Shown piece by piece: positions 51,247 through 60,300 of a stretch of 64,000 bases of DNA. The position numbers and the translations under genes are program-made. The stretch is from contig JAJBWA010000026.1 of the NCBI GenBank assembly GCA_031935845.1, forward strand, positions 1 to 64,000, read 5' to 3'. The notes beneath the pieces were generated by a model, which did not search any database, was not told the DNA's origin, and saw only the letters and a list, made by a program, of their open reading frames with translations. The stretch's first letter is position 1. Every line of letters starts with the position of its first letter. Source of the DNA: UBA9732 sp031935845. GTDB taxonomy: Bacteria > Spirochaetota > Spirochaetia > Sphaerochaetales > Sphaerochaetaceae.

Positions 51247-52716
51247 TCACTCGAAACTGATTCCGACGTGGCAGTGCGGGCACTCCGTCATGCCGATTGT
51301 GAGAGGATATCCGCACTCAGGACAGGCGAACGTCTCCTCGCCCTCCTCGGCCTCAACCTCGTCCTCGATAATATCGACGTTCTCCCTGATGACCTCGTTG
51401 ATCTTTGCAATCTCATCAGCACTGAGGTCATGGGATTCATCATGCATGTTGGCGAAATCCGCATCCGTGAGGTTGATGAACTCCTCGACGGTCCAGATGT
51501 CATAGTAGTGGAGCTTTTCGATCAGAGCCTCGTCGATCGGCAGATCGGTGAGCATCATCTCTTCTTCGCCCTCGCCTCCGGCGGCCTCTGAAGCAACCTG
51601 CATGTCGTCATCCATGAACACGGAATCGGCTACGGCTCTTGCCTCACGCACGTAATCCATCTCGGAGAACTGCTCCTGTGTCTTGACGTTGACAACCCAG
51701 TCACAGAGCCTGTTCACCAGCCTGACGTTCAGGCCCTGCTTTCCGATTGCAAGTGAAAGCTGGCTCTCGTCGACGATTGCAACGGCCTCTTTCTTGACCT
51801 GGTCGATCACGTAGACCTTGAGGACCTTGGCGGGAGAAAGAGCATTTGCAATGTACTCAAGCGGATTCGGATCCCACTTGATGACATCGATGCGCTCGTC
51901 GTCCAGTTCCTTCATGATGGCCTGGATCCTGTTGCCCTTGAGACCTACACAGGTACCTACGGCATCGGCATCGACCTTTCTGGGAGCAACGGAGACCTTG
52001 GTCCTGTAACCGGCCTCGCGCACGATCTTCATGATCTCGATGGAAGGATCCTTGGCAACAAGCTCGGGAACATAGATCTCGAAGAGCTTGCGTACGAAGT
52101 CCTCATGGACACGGCTCAGGATGACCCTGATGTTCTTGTCCGACCTCTCGTCAGGTCTGACGGACTCCACATAGCAGCGGATCTTGTCGCCCTTTGTGTA
52201 GAACTCCTTGGGGCTCTGGTTCTTTCTGGGAAGATAACCGGAAGTCCTTCCGAGATCGATGATCAGATCTCCGTCCTTCTCGCCCTGGACATAACCGTTG
52301 ATGATTTCTCCGACCTTGCCCTTGAACTCCTGCATCAGCTCGTCCTTCTGGATCTCCCTGATGGCGCTCTGGGCTCTCTGCTTTCCTGTCTGGACGCTTA
52401 TGCGGTCAAAGCTCTTGGGATCGATGGGAATCAGAAGCTCGTCGCCGATCTCGGCCTCGTCACTGAGTTCCTGCGCCTCGTCAAGGGGAATCTCCCTGAC
52501 CTCGTCGTAGTAGTTGTCCTCGTCCACGACGGTCTTGCGGGATGCAAGCTCGACTGATGACAGGTCATCAGCAAATGTGACAACGGCGTTGTCGTCCGTT
52601 CCGAATTTCCTTCTGTAGGTAGCCAGAAGGGTCTGCCTGATGGTGTCCAGCACCAGTTCCTTGGAGATACCCTTCTCCTCGACCATCGCTCTGATTGCGT
52701 CACTTAACTCGGACAT
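51247..52716 (-). CDS. nusA: Transcription factor NusA with C-terminal zinc ribbon
   Basis: 489 residues. The N-terminal domain (1-130), S1 (about 135-200), KH1 and KH2 (about 230-345, with GLKGNRIQAIMKELDDERIDV and SLAIGKQGLNVRL) are standard. The remaining tail has a helix-hairpin-helix type segment and an acidic stretch. It ends in two Cys pairs (CPECG and CPHC) that look like a zinc ribbon. NusA modulates pausing, termination and antitermination. The ribosome site is GGAGGA; it overlaps rimP by 17 bp. Confidence 0.95.
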   Translation of the reverse strand: MSELSDAIRAMVEEKGISKELVLDTIRQTLLATYRRKFGTDDNAVVTFADDLSSVELASRKTVVDEDNYYDEVREIPLDEAQELSDEAEIGDELLIPIDPKSFDRISVQTGKQRAQSAIREIQKDELMQEFKGKVGEIINGYVQGEKDGDLIIDLGRTSGYLPRKNQSPKEFYTKGDKIRCYVESVRPDERSDKNIRVILSRVHEDFVRKLFEIYVPELVAKDPSIEIMKIVREAGYRTKVSVAPRKVDADAVGTCVGLKGNRIQAIMKELDDERIDVIKWDPNPLEYIANALSPAKVLKVYVIDQVKKEAVAIVDESQLSLAIGKQGLNVRLVNRLCDWVVNVKTQEQFSEMDYVREARAVADSVFMDDDMQVASEAAGGEGEEEMMLTDLPIDEALIEKLHYYDIWTVEEFINLTDADFANMHDESHDLSADEIAKINEVIRENVDIIEDEVEAEEGEETFACPECGYPLTIGMTECPHCHVGISFE

Positions 52717-53206
52717 TCTTCATATCCTCCCATTTATACTCCAGCTTTGCCTTCTGGATGTCTTCATAACCAAGTTCAATGCTCTCACCCTTCTCCTTGG
52801 TGTCTTCCACCTCATAGTCGGACAGTGAGAGCCCGTCATCGCCGGCCTCCGTGATGATGCCGTTGACCCAGCAGCTGTACTTCTGGCTGTACACACGGCA
52901 TCTCTTTCCCCTGAACACGGAAAACTCATATATGTCCCTGAGATTCCTCTGCAGTCCGGGGGTGGAGACCTCAAGATACAGGTCATCGCGGCCGTATTTC
53001 ATCTCAAGCCTGGGCAGGATGGTGTTGTGCACCAGTGCACATTCATCGATTCCCGTCTCGCCTTCGGGCTTCATGATGTCTACGAACACCTGTACTGTCT
53101 TTCCCTGCATGCTTTTACGCACATAGCAGAGGACCATTCCCAGGTTCGCCACGATATCCTTCAGGTCCGTGAAAAGCGGATCCCTCGTGATCTCATTCTT
53201 CAGCAT
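52700..53206 (-). CDS. rimP: Ribosome maturation factor RimP
   Basis: 168 residues. The N-terminal alpha/beta domain with VQVFVDIMKPEGETGIDECA and YLEVSTPGLQR matches RimP (the P-G-L motif is kept). An Sm-like C-terminal barrel follows. It helps mature 30S subunits. It opens the rimP-nusA-infB operon, with GAGGAA immediately upstream; those codons also end the leader ORF. Confidence 0.93.
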   Translation of the reverse strand: MLKNEITRDPLFTDLKDIVANLGMVLCYVRKSMQGKTVQVFVDIMKPEGETGIDECALVHNTILPRLEMKYGRDDLYLEVSTPGLQRNLRDIYEFSVFRGKRCRVYSQKYSCWVNGIITEAGDDGLSLSDYEVEDTKEKGESIELGYEDIQKAKLEYKWEDMKNVRVK

Positions 53207-53265
53207 AATTCCTCAAAAGCCGATAAAAAAGGGACCGAAAATTTCGATCCCTCAAAAATCTTCAT
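53200..53265 (-). CDS. Putative 21-residue leader peptide upstream of rimP
   Basis: A short ORF of 21 codons starts at the ATG at 53265 (MKIFEGSKF...) and stops with TGA at 53202..53200, overlapping the rimP start by seven bases. AGAGGA lies six bases before the ATG. Predicted transcription starts near 53274, which leaves only part of that site in the RNA. The ORF runs through the intrinsic terminator stem, so a translating ribosome would disrupt the stem. Whether it is translated is unknown. Confidence 0.35.
   Translation of the reverse strand: MKIFEGSKFSVPFLSAFEELC
53225..53251 (-). terminator. Intrinsic terminator/attenuator in the rimP leader
   Basis: On the minus strand GGGATCGAAA and TTTCGGTCCC pair with one mismatch and are followed by TTTTTT. 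It lies downstream of the rimP promoter and 19 bases before rimP. It may attenuate the operon or end transcription from the upstream gene. Confidence 0.7.
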
Positions 53266-53280
53266 TAAAAATCCTCTTGC

Positions 53281-53309
53281 AATATATCTTTGCAGGCAAT
53301 TTGTGTCAA
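53281..53309 (-). promoter_or_regulatory. Consensus promoter of rimP-nusA-infB operon
   Basis: Perfect TTGACA (53309..53304), a 17 bp spacer and TATATT (53286..53281). Start near 53274, leader about 68 nt. Confidence 0.8.
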
Positions 53310-53327
53310 TACGAAGAATAAACAAAA

Positions 53328-54395
53328 TCAGACTATCAGCATGTTGTCTTCCGCACTGCCGTCAAAGTAGCGATGAAGGTCGTACGGGCTGAACATTCCC
53401 TTGCAGGTTGCAACACCAGATACCAGATACGGCGGCGTGATATCAAAGGCAGGATAATAGCCCTTGACTCCCGTACCTTCTATGGCCGTGCGCACGCCCA
53501 TGGCCTCAAGAGTCTCATCAGGGTTCCTCATCTCTATCTTTATGGTATCCCACGTGGGATGTCCCTTGTCCGGAGCACCGGAGATGAACACGGGAATACC
53601 GAAATGTTTCGCACATATTGCTATCTGGCTGGTTCCCACCTTGTTGACTATGTAGCCGTCAAGGCAGATCGCATCTGCAGCACAGGTAAAGACATCCACA
53701 TGCTCGTTCTTCATCACGAACGCAGGCATGTTGTCGGTTATGACGGTTGTCTCGAAACCCATCTGGCTGCTGACTGTTGCCGTAAGGCGTGCACCCTGGA
53801 AGAAAGGCCTTGTCTCAGGGCAGAATAGCCTGATGGTCTTGTTGCGCTTCCTGCATTCCTTGAGCATCATTCCCAGAATGGTCTCGGCAAAGCACTGGGT
53901 CATGATGGTTCCGTTGTCGGGGAACATGTCCACAAGGTATTCCGCACACTTTCCTATACGGGCATAGCGGGTATTGTTCATCTCGACAATATAGTCTCTT
54001 ATTGCCAGATCCACCCTCTTGCCTTCCGTGAGTGCTTTCTCGGCGGCCGGAAGAACGGCCTCGGTGACAAGCTTCATGCGCTTTATCGTAGTCGGACGGG
54101 CATTGCTGATTGTCCTGGAAGCCTCACGCAGGTATTCCATCTGCTTTCCGGGAGCCATATCCCTGCATTCCCATGCTGCAAGTGCCATTCCCATGGGAGC
54201 TGCGGTAAAGGGACCGGCACTCTGGGTCACCATGTCGGTGATGGCCTGAGCCACCTCCTTATGGGTCCTGCAGGTCACGAATTCTGTCCTTGAAGGGTAT
54301 ATCCTCCTGTCTAGAATCCTTACCTCGCCGTCATCGTACCAGGCGATGTTCTCATACTGAAGCATAAATGCCAGACCTGCATCCTGTCTTTCCAT
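53328..54395 (-). CDS. MtnA / eIF2B-alpha / ribose-1,5-bisphosphate isomerase family protein
   Basis: 355 residues from the ATG at 54395 (AAGGAGGA site). Family motifs: GTIMTQCFAE with the catalytic Cys (near 165), ETRPFFQGARLTA and AADAICLDGYIVNKVGTSQ with the catalytic Asp (near 245). The usual Cys-Asn-Ala-Gly and Gly-Ala-Asp-Arg of MtnA are Cys-Phe-Ala-Glu and Ala-Ala-Asp-Ala, so the substrate may differ. Aldose-phosphate to ketose isomerisation is the likely chemistry, with MTR-1-P or ribose-1,5-bisphosphate as candidates. No methionine salvage genes are nearby. Confidence 0.7.
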   Translation of the reverse strand: MERQDAGLAFMLQYENIAWYDDGEVRILDRRIYPSRTEFVTCRTHKEVAQAITDMVTQSAGPFTAAPMGMALAAWECRDMAPGKQMEYLREASRTISNARPTTIKRMKLVTEAVLPAAEKALTEGKRVDLAIRDYIVEMNNTRYARIGKCAEYLVDMFPDNGTIMTQCFAETILGMMLKECRKRNKTIRLFCPETRPFFQGARLTATVSSQMGFETTVITDNMPAFVMKNEHVDVFTCAADAICLDGYIVNKVGTSQIAICAKHFGIPVFISGAPDKGHPTWDTIKIEMRNPDETLEAMGVRTAIEGTGVKGYYPAFDITPPYLVSGVATCKGMFSPYDLHRYFDGSAEDNMLIV

Positions 54396-54438
54396 GGGAA
54401 TCCTCCTTGAATCAGCCTGTAAAAGTATAGGACAGCCT

Positions 54439-55128
54439 TCAGAGCTCCGCAAGCCATGAGGCGCCGCAGATGTCTTTGAAACCATTGTCCCTGAGACACT
54501 TCAGGGCAGAATTCATGGTGCTCATTGTGGTGATTATGTCGTCAACGACTATGATCCTGTGCTCCTTGAGACTTTCAATATCCTTCATCTGATCATTGAT
54601 GCGGTACTTTCCCTCTGCATTTTCCAGTCTGTGTGCCTTGTCCAGGGTCTTCTGCTGGACTCCGGAGGACCTGTTGGCCAGAAGCGGAAGATACGGCCTC
54701 TTGAGCGCCTTGCACACCTCGATCATGTGGTCGAATCCGAATTCCTCCAGCCTTGCGCTGCTGCACGGGACAGGTACGATCAGTGCAGTACCTGCAGGGT
54801 CAAGGCTATCCAGCGCACGGTTGAGATACAATGCAGCCACCGGAGCAAACTGCTTCAGTCCGTGGAACTTGAGTCCGTCTATTATTGAGTACGAGAGTTT
54901 CCCGTCATACCTGGCAACTGGATAGATCCTGAAGGCTTTTCCTTCTTCTCCCCTGCAGATTCCGCAACGGTAGACCGGGGCAACCCGAGGATAGCAGCAT
55001 ACGGGGCAGCGGTCCATGAAGGAATCAAAGCATTCGGAATCAAGCTGTTTGCTGCAGTCACTGCAGACAACCTCAGACTTCAGGATGGGATTCGAGCATA
55101 TCGGACATCTGGAGACAAGGTTCGGCAT
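54439..55128 (-). CDS. ComF-family phosphoribosyltransferase-like protein
   Basis: 229 residues. The N-terminal region has Cys pairs (CPICSNPI, CSDCSKQ, CPVCC, CGICRG) forming a zinc-finger-like unit. The PRTase domain has the PRPP loop IIVVDDIITTMSTM (about 190) and ARLEEFGFDHMIEVCKAL. ComF is needed for DNA uptake in competent bacteria, but the family occurs widely in non-competent ones. It starts eight bases after mutS. Confidence 0.88.
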   Translation of the reverse strand: MPNLVSRCPICSNPILKSEVVCSDCSKQLDSECFDSFMDRCPVCCYPRVAPVYRCGICRGEEGKAFRIYPVARYDGKLSYSIIDGLKFHGLKQFAPVAALYLNRALDSLDPAGTALIVPVPCSSARLEEFGFDHMIEVCKALKRPYLPLLANRSSGVQQKTLDKAHRLENAEGKYRINDQMKDIESLKEHRIIVVDDIITTMSTMNSALKCLRDNGFKDICGASWLAEL

Positions 55129-55135
55129 GGGACCG

Positions 55136-57697
55136 TCAGAGGTTCTCGGCCTCTTCCTTGAGCTTGGACAGAAGGATCAGCGCCTGCATGGGCGTGCATT
55201 CATCAAGGTTCAGGTCCCTGAGTTTCCTGACCAGTTCCGAATCCACGGCATTGGTTTCATCATCGCATACGACGGGAGCATCGGACGTAAACAGGCTTCC
55301 CTGGCTCATGGTGTAATCCGCAAAGTGTCTGTTCTGGAACGCACGTGCATCACGTACCACTGAGGCAGGAACTCCCGCCATCTTTGCCACATGGATGCCG
55401 TAGCTTGAGTTGGCAACACCGTCCTTGACCTTGCGCAGGAACGTGACGCTTCCCTTGTCCTCACGCACATCCAGAGTAAGCAGGCGTATTCCGGAAGTGT
55501 CCAGCATGGTCAGCTCGTGATAGTGGGTGGCAAACAGAGTCTTGGCTCCCTTCTCTATCAGGCTTCTCATTATGGCATAAGCAATTGACATACCGTCCTG
55601 AGTGCTTGTTCCACGTCCGATTTCATCAACTATGACAAACGATCTTGACGTGCAGCTGCGCAGGATGAATGCCGCCTCCTGCATCTCCACAAGGAATGTC
55701 GACTCACCTCTGGCAAGGTTGTCCGTGGCACCCACGCGGCAGAATATCTTGTCAACCAGGCCGATCCTTGCATATGAGGCAGGAACAAAGCTTCCGGTAT
55801 GTGCAAGCAGGATCATCAGGGCGTTCTGACGCAGGTATGTGGATTTTCCGGCCATATTGGGGCCTGTTATCAGGCAGAATCTCGTACTCATGTCCAGTCC
55901 GTTTGCAACGAACTTGCCCGGACCCATCTGACGCTCCACAACTGGATGCCTTCCGTCCCTGATTTCAAGGACATCGTCATCCGTTATTTCAGGACATACA
56001 TAATTCGAATCTACTGCAAGAGTTGCAAGTCCCTGATAGACATCCGTACAGTTCAGGAAATGACCTATGGAATTGAGGTAGGCATCCAGTTCAAGCACGT
56101 TGGAGAGAATCTCGTCATAGAGCCTGTGCTCACGTTCCTCCGCAAGCGCGTTGGCCTGCATGATTTCCTTCTCGTACTGCATCAGGGCATCTGTGGTGAA
56201 ACGCTCGCCGTTCACCAGGGTCTGCTTGCGGTAGAAATAGTCGGGAACCTTTGCAACCTGTCCCTTGGGAACCTCCAGATAGTAGCCGAAAATCCTGTTG
56301 TAGCCAAGCTTGAGTATGGTCAGCCCGCTGTCGGCCTTGGCCTTTTCCAGATAGTCCTTCAGGATGACATCGCTGTGGTCACGGAGCTGACGCTTCTGGT
56401 CCAGGTCCTCATCATAGCCGGGAAGGATCACCTGTCCTTCCTGGAACTGCCCGAGACACTGATCGTTGACGGCGCGGTCTATGCGCTGCATGAGGGCTGC
56501 GCAGGCGCTGAGGGCATCCTGGTCCATCGAAGTCTCGAGAAGGGACATATAGTGTTCGGTATTCGCCGAAATCAGGCTGAAGAAGCTTCCTATGGTCTGC
56601 TTTATGCCTACAAGGTCATGGGGAACGCAGCGCTTGAGCATGACCCTTGTCACCAGACGGTTCAGGTCCATGGCACCGCCCAGAGCATCGCGCACACGTG
56701 CAAGCTCGACGGAATCCGTAGCCAGGAACCTTATCCAGTCCTGCCTGAACTTTATCTGGTCGATGTCATGCAGCGGGAACGCAATCCAGTTCTTGAGCAG
56801 TCTGCTTCCGCCGCTGGTCAGCGTACGGTTTACGGCCTCGAACAGCGAATAGCGCACTGAACCGTCATAAAGGTTGTTGAACAGCTCAAGGTTCCTGCGT
56901 GTGCTCTCGTCCATGCTCACGAAGGCTTCCTCGTGATCCACCCTGTAATCCGTAAGATGACTGACCGATGTCTTTGAAGTCTCGGTAATATAACGGATCA
57001 ATGCTCCTGCCGGACATACCAGCCTGTCATTGTCCCTGAGCCCGTATGCTGCAAGGGACTTGACCTTGGCCTGATCACACAGCAGCTTCCAGCATGCCTT
57101 CTGTGTGAAATACCACGGAGCAAGCTTGGTAACCATGGCAGGATACTGGTCTATGACGCTCTTGAAGTCGTAGTCCAGGAAGTATTCGTCCTCACAGACA
57201 AGAATCTCACGCGGAGAAAGCTGCTCAAGCGCCGTGCGCACGGCCTGCACTCGGTTCCTTGAATCCAGAGCGCGGATATGGAAGTCACCGGTGGATACGT
57301 CGCAGAAGGCCATGGACTGCTGGAAGAAGCAGATTATGTAGTTGAAGCTCCTGTCATCCAGATAGTCCTCGTCCACGACTGTGGCCGGAGTGACTATCCT
57401 GACCACTTCCCTGCGTGCAAGTGACTTGGAATTCTCGGAAAGCTCCATCTGCTCGCATATTGCTATCTTCTTTCCTGCATCCAGCAGACGCTTGATGTAG
57501 TTGCGGGCCGCATGGTACGGGATCCCGCACATCGGGTCGTCTCCCTTGTGTGTCAGGGTAAGATTCAGAAGGGCCGAAACCTCACGGGCATCGTCGTCGA
57601 ACATCTCGTAGAAGTCGCCGACACGGAAAAAGAGCACCATGTCAGAGTGCTCTTTTTTCATTTCCCGATATTGTTTCATCAGAGGAGTTTCAGCCAC
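55136..57697 (-). CDS. mutS: DNA mismatch repair ATPase MutS
   Basis: 853 residues. The mismatch-reading Phe-x-Glu lies in VGDFYEMF (about 27-34). The ATPase has ITGPNMAGKST (about 610), followed by RVGATDNLARGESTFLVEM and DEIGRGTSTQDG. The C-terminus is a helix-turn-helix ending in a short tail. It starts with GTG at 57697 with AGGGAG upstream, 15 bases after bamA. MutL is not in the window. Confidence 0.96.
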   Translation of the reverse strand: MAETPLMKQYREMKKEHSDMVLFFRVGDFYEMFDDDAREVSALLNLTLTHKGDDPMCGIPYHAARNYIKRLLDAGKKIAICEQMELSENSKSLARREVVRIVTPATVVDEDYLDDRSFNYIICFFQQSMAFCDVSTGDFHIRALDSRNRVQAVRTALEQLSPREILVCEDEYFLDYDFKSVIDQYPAMVTKLAPWYFTQKACWKLLCDQAKVKSLAAYGLRDNDRLVCPAGALIRYITETSKTSVSHLTDYRVDHEEAFVSMDESTRRNLELFNNLYDGSVRYSLFEAVNRTLTSGGSRLLKNWIAFPLHDIDQIKFRQDWIRFLATDSVELARVRDALGGAMDLNRLVTRVMLKRCVPHDLVGIKQTIGSFFSLISANTEHYMSLLETSMDQDALSACAALMQRIDRAVNDQCLGQFQEGQVILPGYDEDLDQKRQLRDHSDVILKDYLEKAKADSGLTILKLGYNRIFGYYLEVPKGQVAKVPDYFYRKQTLVNGERFTTDALMQYEKEIMQANALAEEREHRLYDEILSNVLELDAYLNSIGHFLNCTDVYQGLATLAVDSNYVCPEITDDDVLEIRDGRHPVVERQMGPGKFVANGLDMSTRFCLITGPNMAGKSTYLRQNALMILLAHTGSFVPASYARIGLVDKIFCRVGATDNLARGESTFLVEMQEAAFILRSCTSRSFVIVDEIGRGTSTQDGMSIAYAIMRSLIEKGAKTLFATHYHELTMLDTSGIRLLTLDVREDKGSVTFLRKVKDGVANSSYGIHVAKMAGVPASVVRDARAFQNRHFADYTMSQGSLFTSDAPVVCDDETNAVDSELVRKLRDLNLDECTPMQALILLSKLKEEAENL

Positions 57698-57712
57698 TGG
57701 AAAACTCCCTGA

Positions 57713-60265
57713 TTAAATCAAGCTGGTGGAGATTGCAAGAACCAGGCTCATTCCGCTTGTCTCGCTGGATCCGTGGAAGTAGTTTCCGCCCACCCAGCTG
57801 AATGTCCTCTCGCCCTCCACGCTTGTCACGCTGGGGAACTTGTAGGTCGCGTTCTTGACCAGGTACAGTCCGAGCGGGAATCCGGAGATCTTGAGCTTGA
57901 GTCCGCCGCCGGCAGCAAAGTACCAGTTGATACCGCTCTTGATCTGCGACAGCTCCGAGTTCACGCCTGTGGCGCTGACGAACAGCTCCGCCTGAAGGAT
58001 ATTGTCGACAAGCACATAGCTTAGCTCCAGCATGTTGTCCCACAGGAATGCCTGGTCTATGACGGTTCCGAAACCTCTTCCGATTGTCATACCGTCGATG
58101 TAAAGCATCTCGTATTTCGTGGCACCGAGCTTGGGATCCCAGAACTTCAGGCCCTGCTTGTCGTAGTTGTAGAACTGCGGAAGCATGAAGTTTGCAGATG
58201 TGGATGCACAAAGCATGATGTTCTTGACCGTATCCTCGTTGATGTTGAACGAGAACAGCTTCAGATAGCCTGCGGCATTGGTCGAAAGCTTGATGTAGTT
58301 GGAAAGACCGCCCAGGAAACCTCCGGCATATGTTACCGATGTGCTCAGGACATAACCCTTGGTGGTGTTGGTTACGTAGTCTCTTCCGTCCCACTGTACG
58401 CCGAACGAGATCTTGTTGGAGAACTGCCACTTAAGTCCGTACTGGTAGATCAGCTTCTCATACGGCATGTACTTGGAATCGTAGAATGCCTTGTTCAGGC
58501 TGACCGATGCGCCTGCATACAGCGACAGACGTCCGGGAGTGAAGATGAACGTGTAGCCGGTATTGTATCCCAGTGAGAACGTCAGCAGATCGTAGCTCAT
58601 CAGGTCTCTTGTGGAAGGATACTCGTTTCCGGAAAGGCTCCACTGCTCCGCGCTGGTATAGCCGAGCGGCCATGTCTCGCTGCTGTTCCTGCCGTTGTAG
58701 TATGTCGGTGCACCGACACCCAGCTGCAGTTCATCGGTGTATTTGGAGTGCGAGAATCCGAAGCTGAAGCTGTTGGACCATCTCCAGTTGCCGAACCAGT
58801 TGTCTCCGAAGCTCAGGTTGATTGACTGTGTGTCGGGAGAGAGCGTGGTGTTGATGCCGAGCTCCTGCCCTCTTCCTCCCAGGTTGTGGTCCGTCCATGT
58901 GATGAATCCGGACACAGGGAACTGGTTGAGGGTTCCGCCGAATGTAGCACCGAACTGGATGTCCTTTGTCCTTCCTTCCTCAAGCTTGAAGTCGAGGATG
59001 ACGCCGTTTTCCGTCTGACCGTACATCAGGTCATAGTCCAGGTTGGACAGAAGCCCCGTGTTGTAGAGGTTCTGTGCGCTGAGTATCAGCTTTTCCTTGG
59101 AGAACACGTCACCGGGCTTGATCTCGAGCTCACGACGCATGACGTAGTCCTTTGTCTTGTCGAGTCCGGAGATGATGATCTGCTCCACGGTAGCCTGCGG
59201 GCCTTCGGTGATGTTCAGATAGAACTTTACGGTCATGTCCGTATCGTCCCTGACATTGTTCACGTCCATTCCGTTGTAGATGTAGCCCTGGTTGTAGTAC
59301 AGGTCGGCCACTGAACTGTATTCGTTCTGTACTGTCTCGAGGTTCAGGACCGAACCGACCTTCATCTTCTGGACGCTCTTGATCTCTTCATCCGAGAAGA
59401 TCGTGTTTCCGGTGACTTCCATACCGCCGTAGAACCACTGCTGGCCTTCAACGATGTTGAAGGTGACCACTGCTTCCCTGTATTTCTCGTTCGAGGGCTC
59501 CAGGTAATCGATCTGGGGATCGGAGACGATTACGTCAATGTAACCGTTTGTCTGGTAATAAGCTATGAGGTTGGACACATCGGTGCGGAGCTTGGACATG
59601 TCCAGATATCCGTTGTTGAACAGTGACTTGGCCTTTGACTTGACCTGCTTCTTGAGCGTGGAATAGTCAAAGTGGTCGTTCCCGGTGAAGACGAACTTCA
59701 CTATTCTGGTCTGGACACCCTCGGTGATGGAGAAGTTGACCGAGAACGTATTGTCTTCGTCATTCTCGGTGACTTCATATGTCACGGGAACATCAAGGAA
59801 TCCCTTGGACACATAGAGGGCTTCGATCTCGGTCTTTGCAGTCTCGAAGAGAGCACGCTTGCCCGGGTCGATGAACGAACCTGCGGATACTGCCTTGACG
59901 GCTTCCCTGAGTTCCCTGGCCTTTATGGCGCTGTTTCCTTCGAATGTGATCTTCGACAGCATGGGAATCTCATAGAACTCGAATACTATGACAAGTTCCC
60001 CTGCATCATTCTTCTCCGCGTCAGCGGTGAAGAAGTCGATTCCGTCGACATCATATAGCGCCGCCTGGATCTCTGCGAACAGTTCGTCGGTGAAAGGCTT
60101 GTGCCTGTATGAGTAAAGGGCGTTGTTGATTGCTGACTCTGCGACGTTCTTCAGACCCTGTAGTCTGAACTCGGAAATATCCATGTTGTAGTACCAGTCG
60201 TCTGCCGCGGCTGCGAACAGCACGACAAGTGCCAGAATCAGGATCAATGCCAGTTTCTTCTTCAT
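57713..60265 (-). CDS. bamA: Outer membrane assembly factor BamA
   Basis: 850 residues from the ATG at 60265 (MKKKLALILIL, signal peptide to about 24). Five POTRA domains follow to about 430 (recurrent GLxxV/I patterns: KITFEGNSAIK, KFVFTGNDHF, MEVTGNTIFSDEE, IISGLDKTKDYV). The 16-strand barrel covers the rest, and the last residue is Ile. The VRGF-like loop is represented by GRGFG near 700. It inserts beta-barrel proteins in the outer membrane. It is paired with the TamB-like gene upstream. Confidence 0.93.
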   Translation of the reverse strand: MKKKLALILILALVVLFAAAADDWYYNMDISEFRLQGLKNVAESAINNALYSYRHKPFTDELFAEIQAALYDVDGIDFFTADAEKNDAGELVIVFEFYEIPMLSKITFEGNSAIKARELREAVKAVSAGSFIDPGKRALFETAKTEIEALYVSKGFLDVPVTYEVTENDEDNTFSVNFSITEGVQTRIVKFVFTGNDHFDYSTLKKQVKSKAKSLFNNGYLDMSKLRTDVSNLIAYYQTNGYIDVIVSDPQIDYLEPSNEKYREAVVTFNIVEGQQWFYGGMEVTGNTIFSDEEIKSVQKMKVGSVLNLETVQNEYSSVADLYYNQGYIYNGMDVNNVRDDTDMTVKFYLNITEGPQATVEQIIISGLDKTKDYVMRRELEIKPGDVFSKEKLILSAQNLYNTGLLSNLDYDLMYGQTENGVILDFKLEEGRTKDIQFGATFGGTLNQFPVSGFITWTDHNLGGRGQELGINTTLSPDTQSINLSFGDNWFGNWRWSNSFSFGFSHSKYTDELQLGVGAPTYYNGRNSSETWPLGYTSAEQWSLSGNEYPSTRDLMSYDLLTFSLGYNTGYTFIFTPGRLSLYAGASVSLNKAFYDSKYMPYEKLIYQYGLKWQFSNKISFGVQWDGRDYVTNTTKGYVLSTSVTYAGGFLGGLSNYIKLSTNAAGYLKLFSFNINEDTVKNIMLCASTSANFMLPQFYNYDKQGLKFWDPKLGATKYEMLYIDGMTIGRGFGTVIDQAFLWDNMLELSYVLVDNILQAELFVSATGVNSELSQIKSGINWYFAAGGGLKLKISGFPLGLYLVKNATYKFPSVTSVEGERTFSWVGGNYFHGSSETSGMSLVLAISTSLI

Positions 60266-60300
60266 ATGCGTAGTCCTTGAAAATAAAGTCATCTATATAA

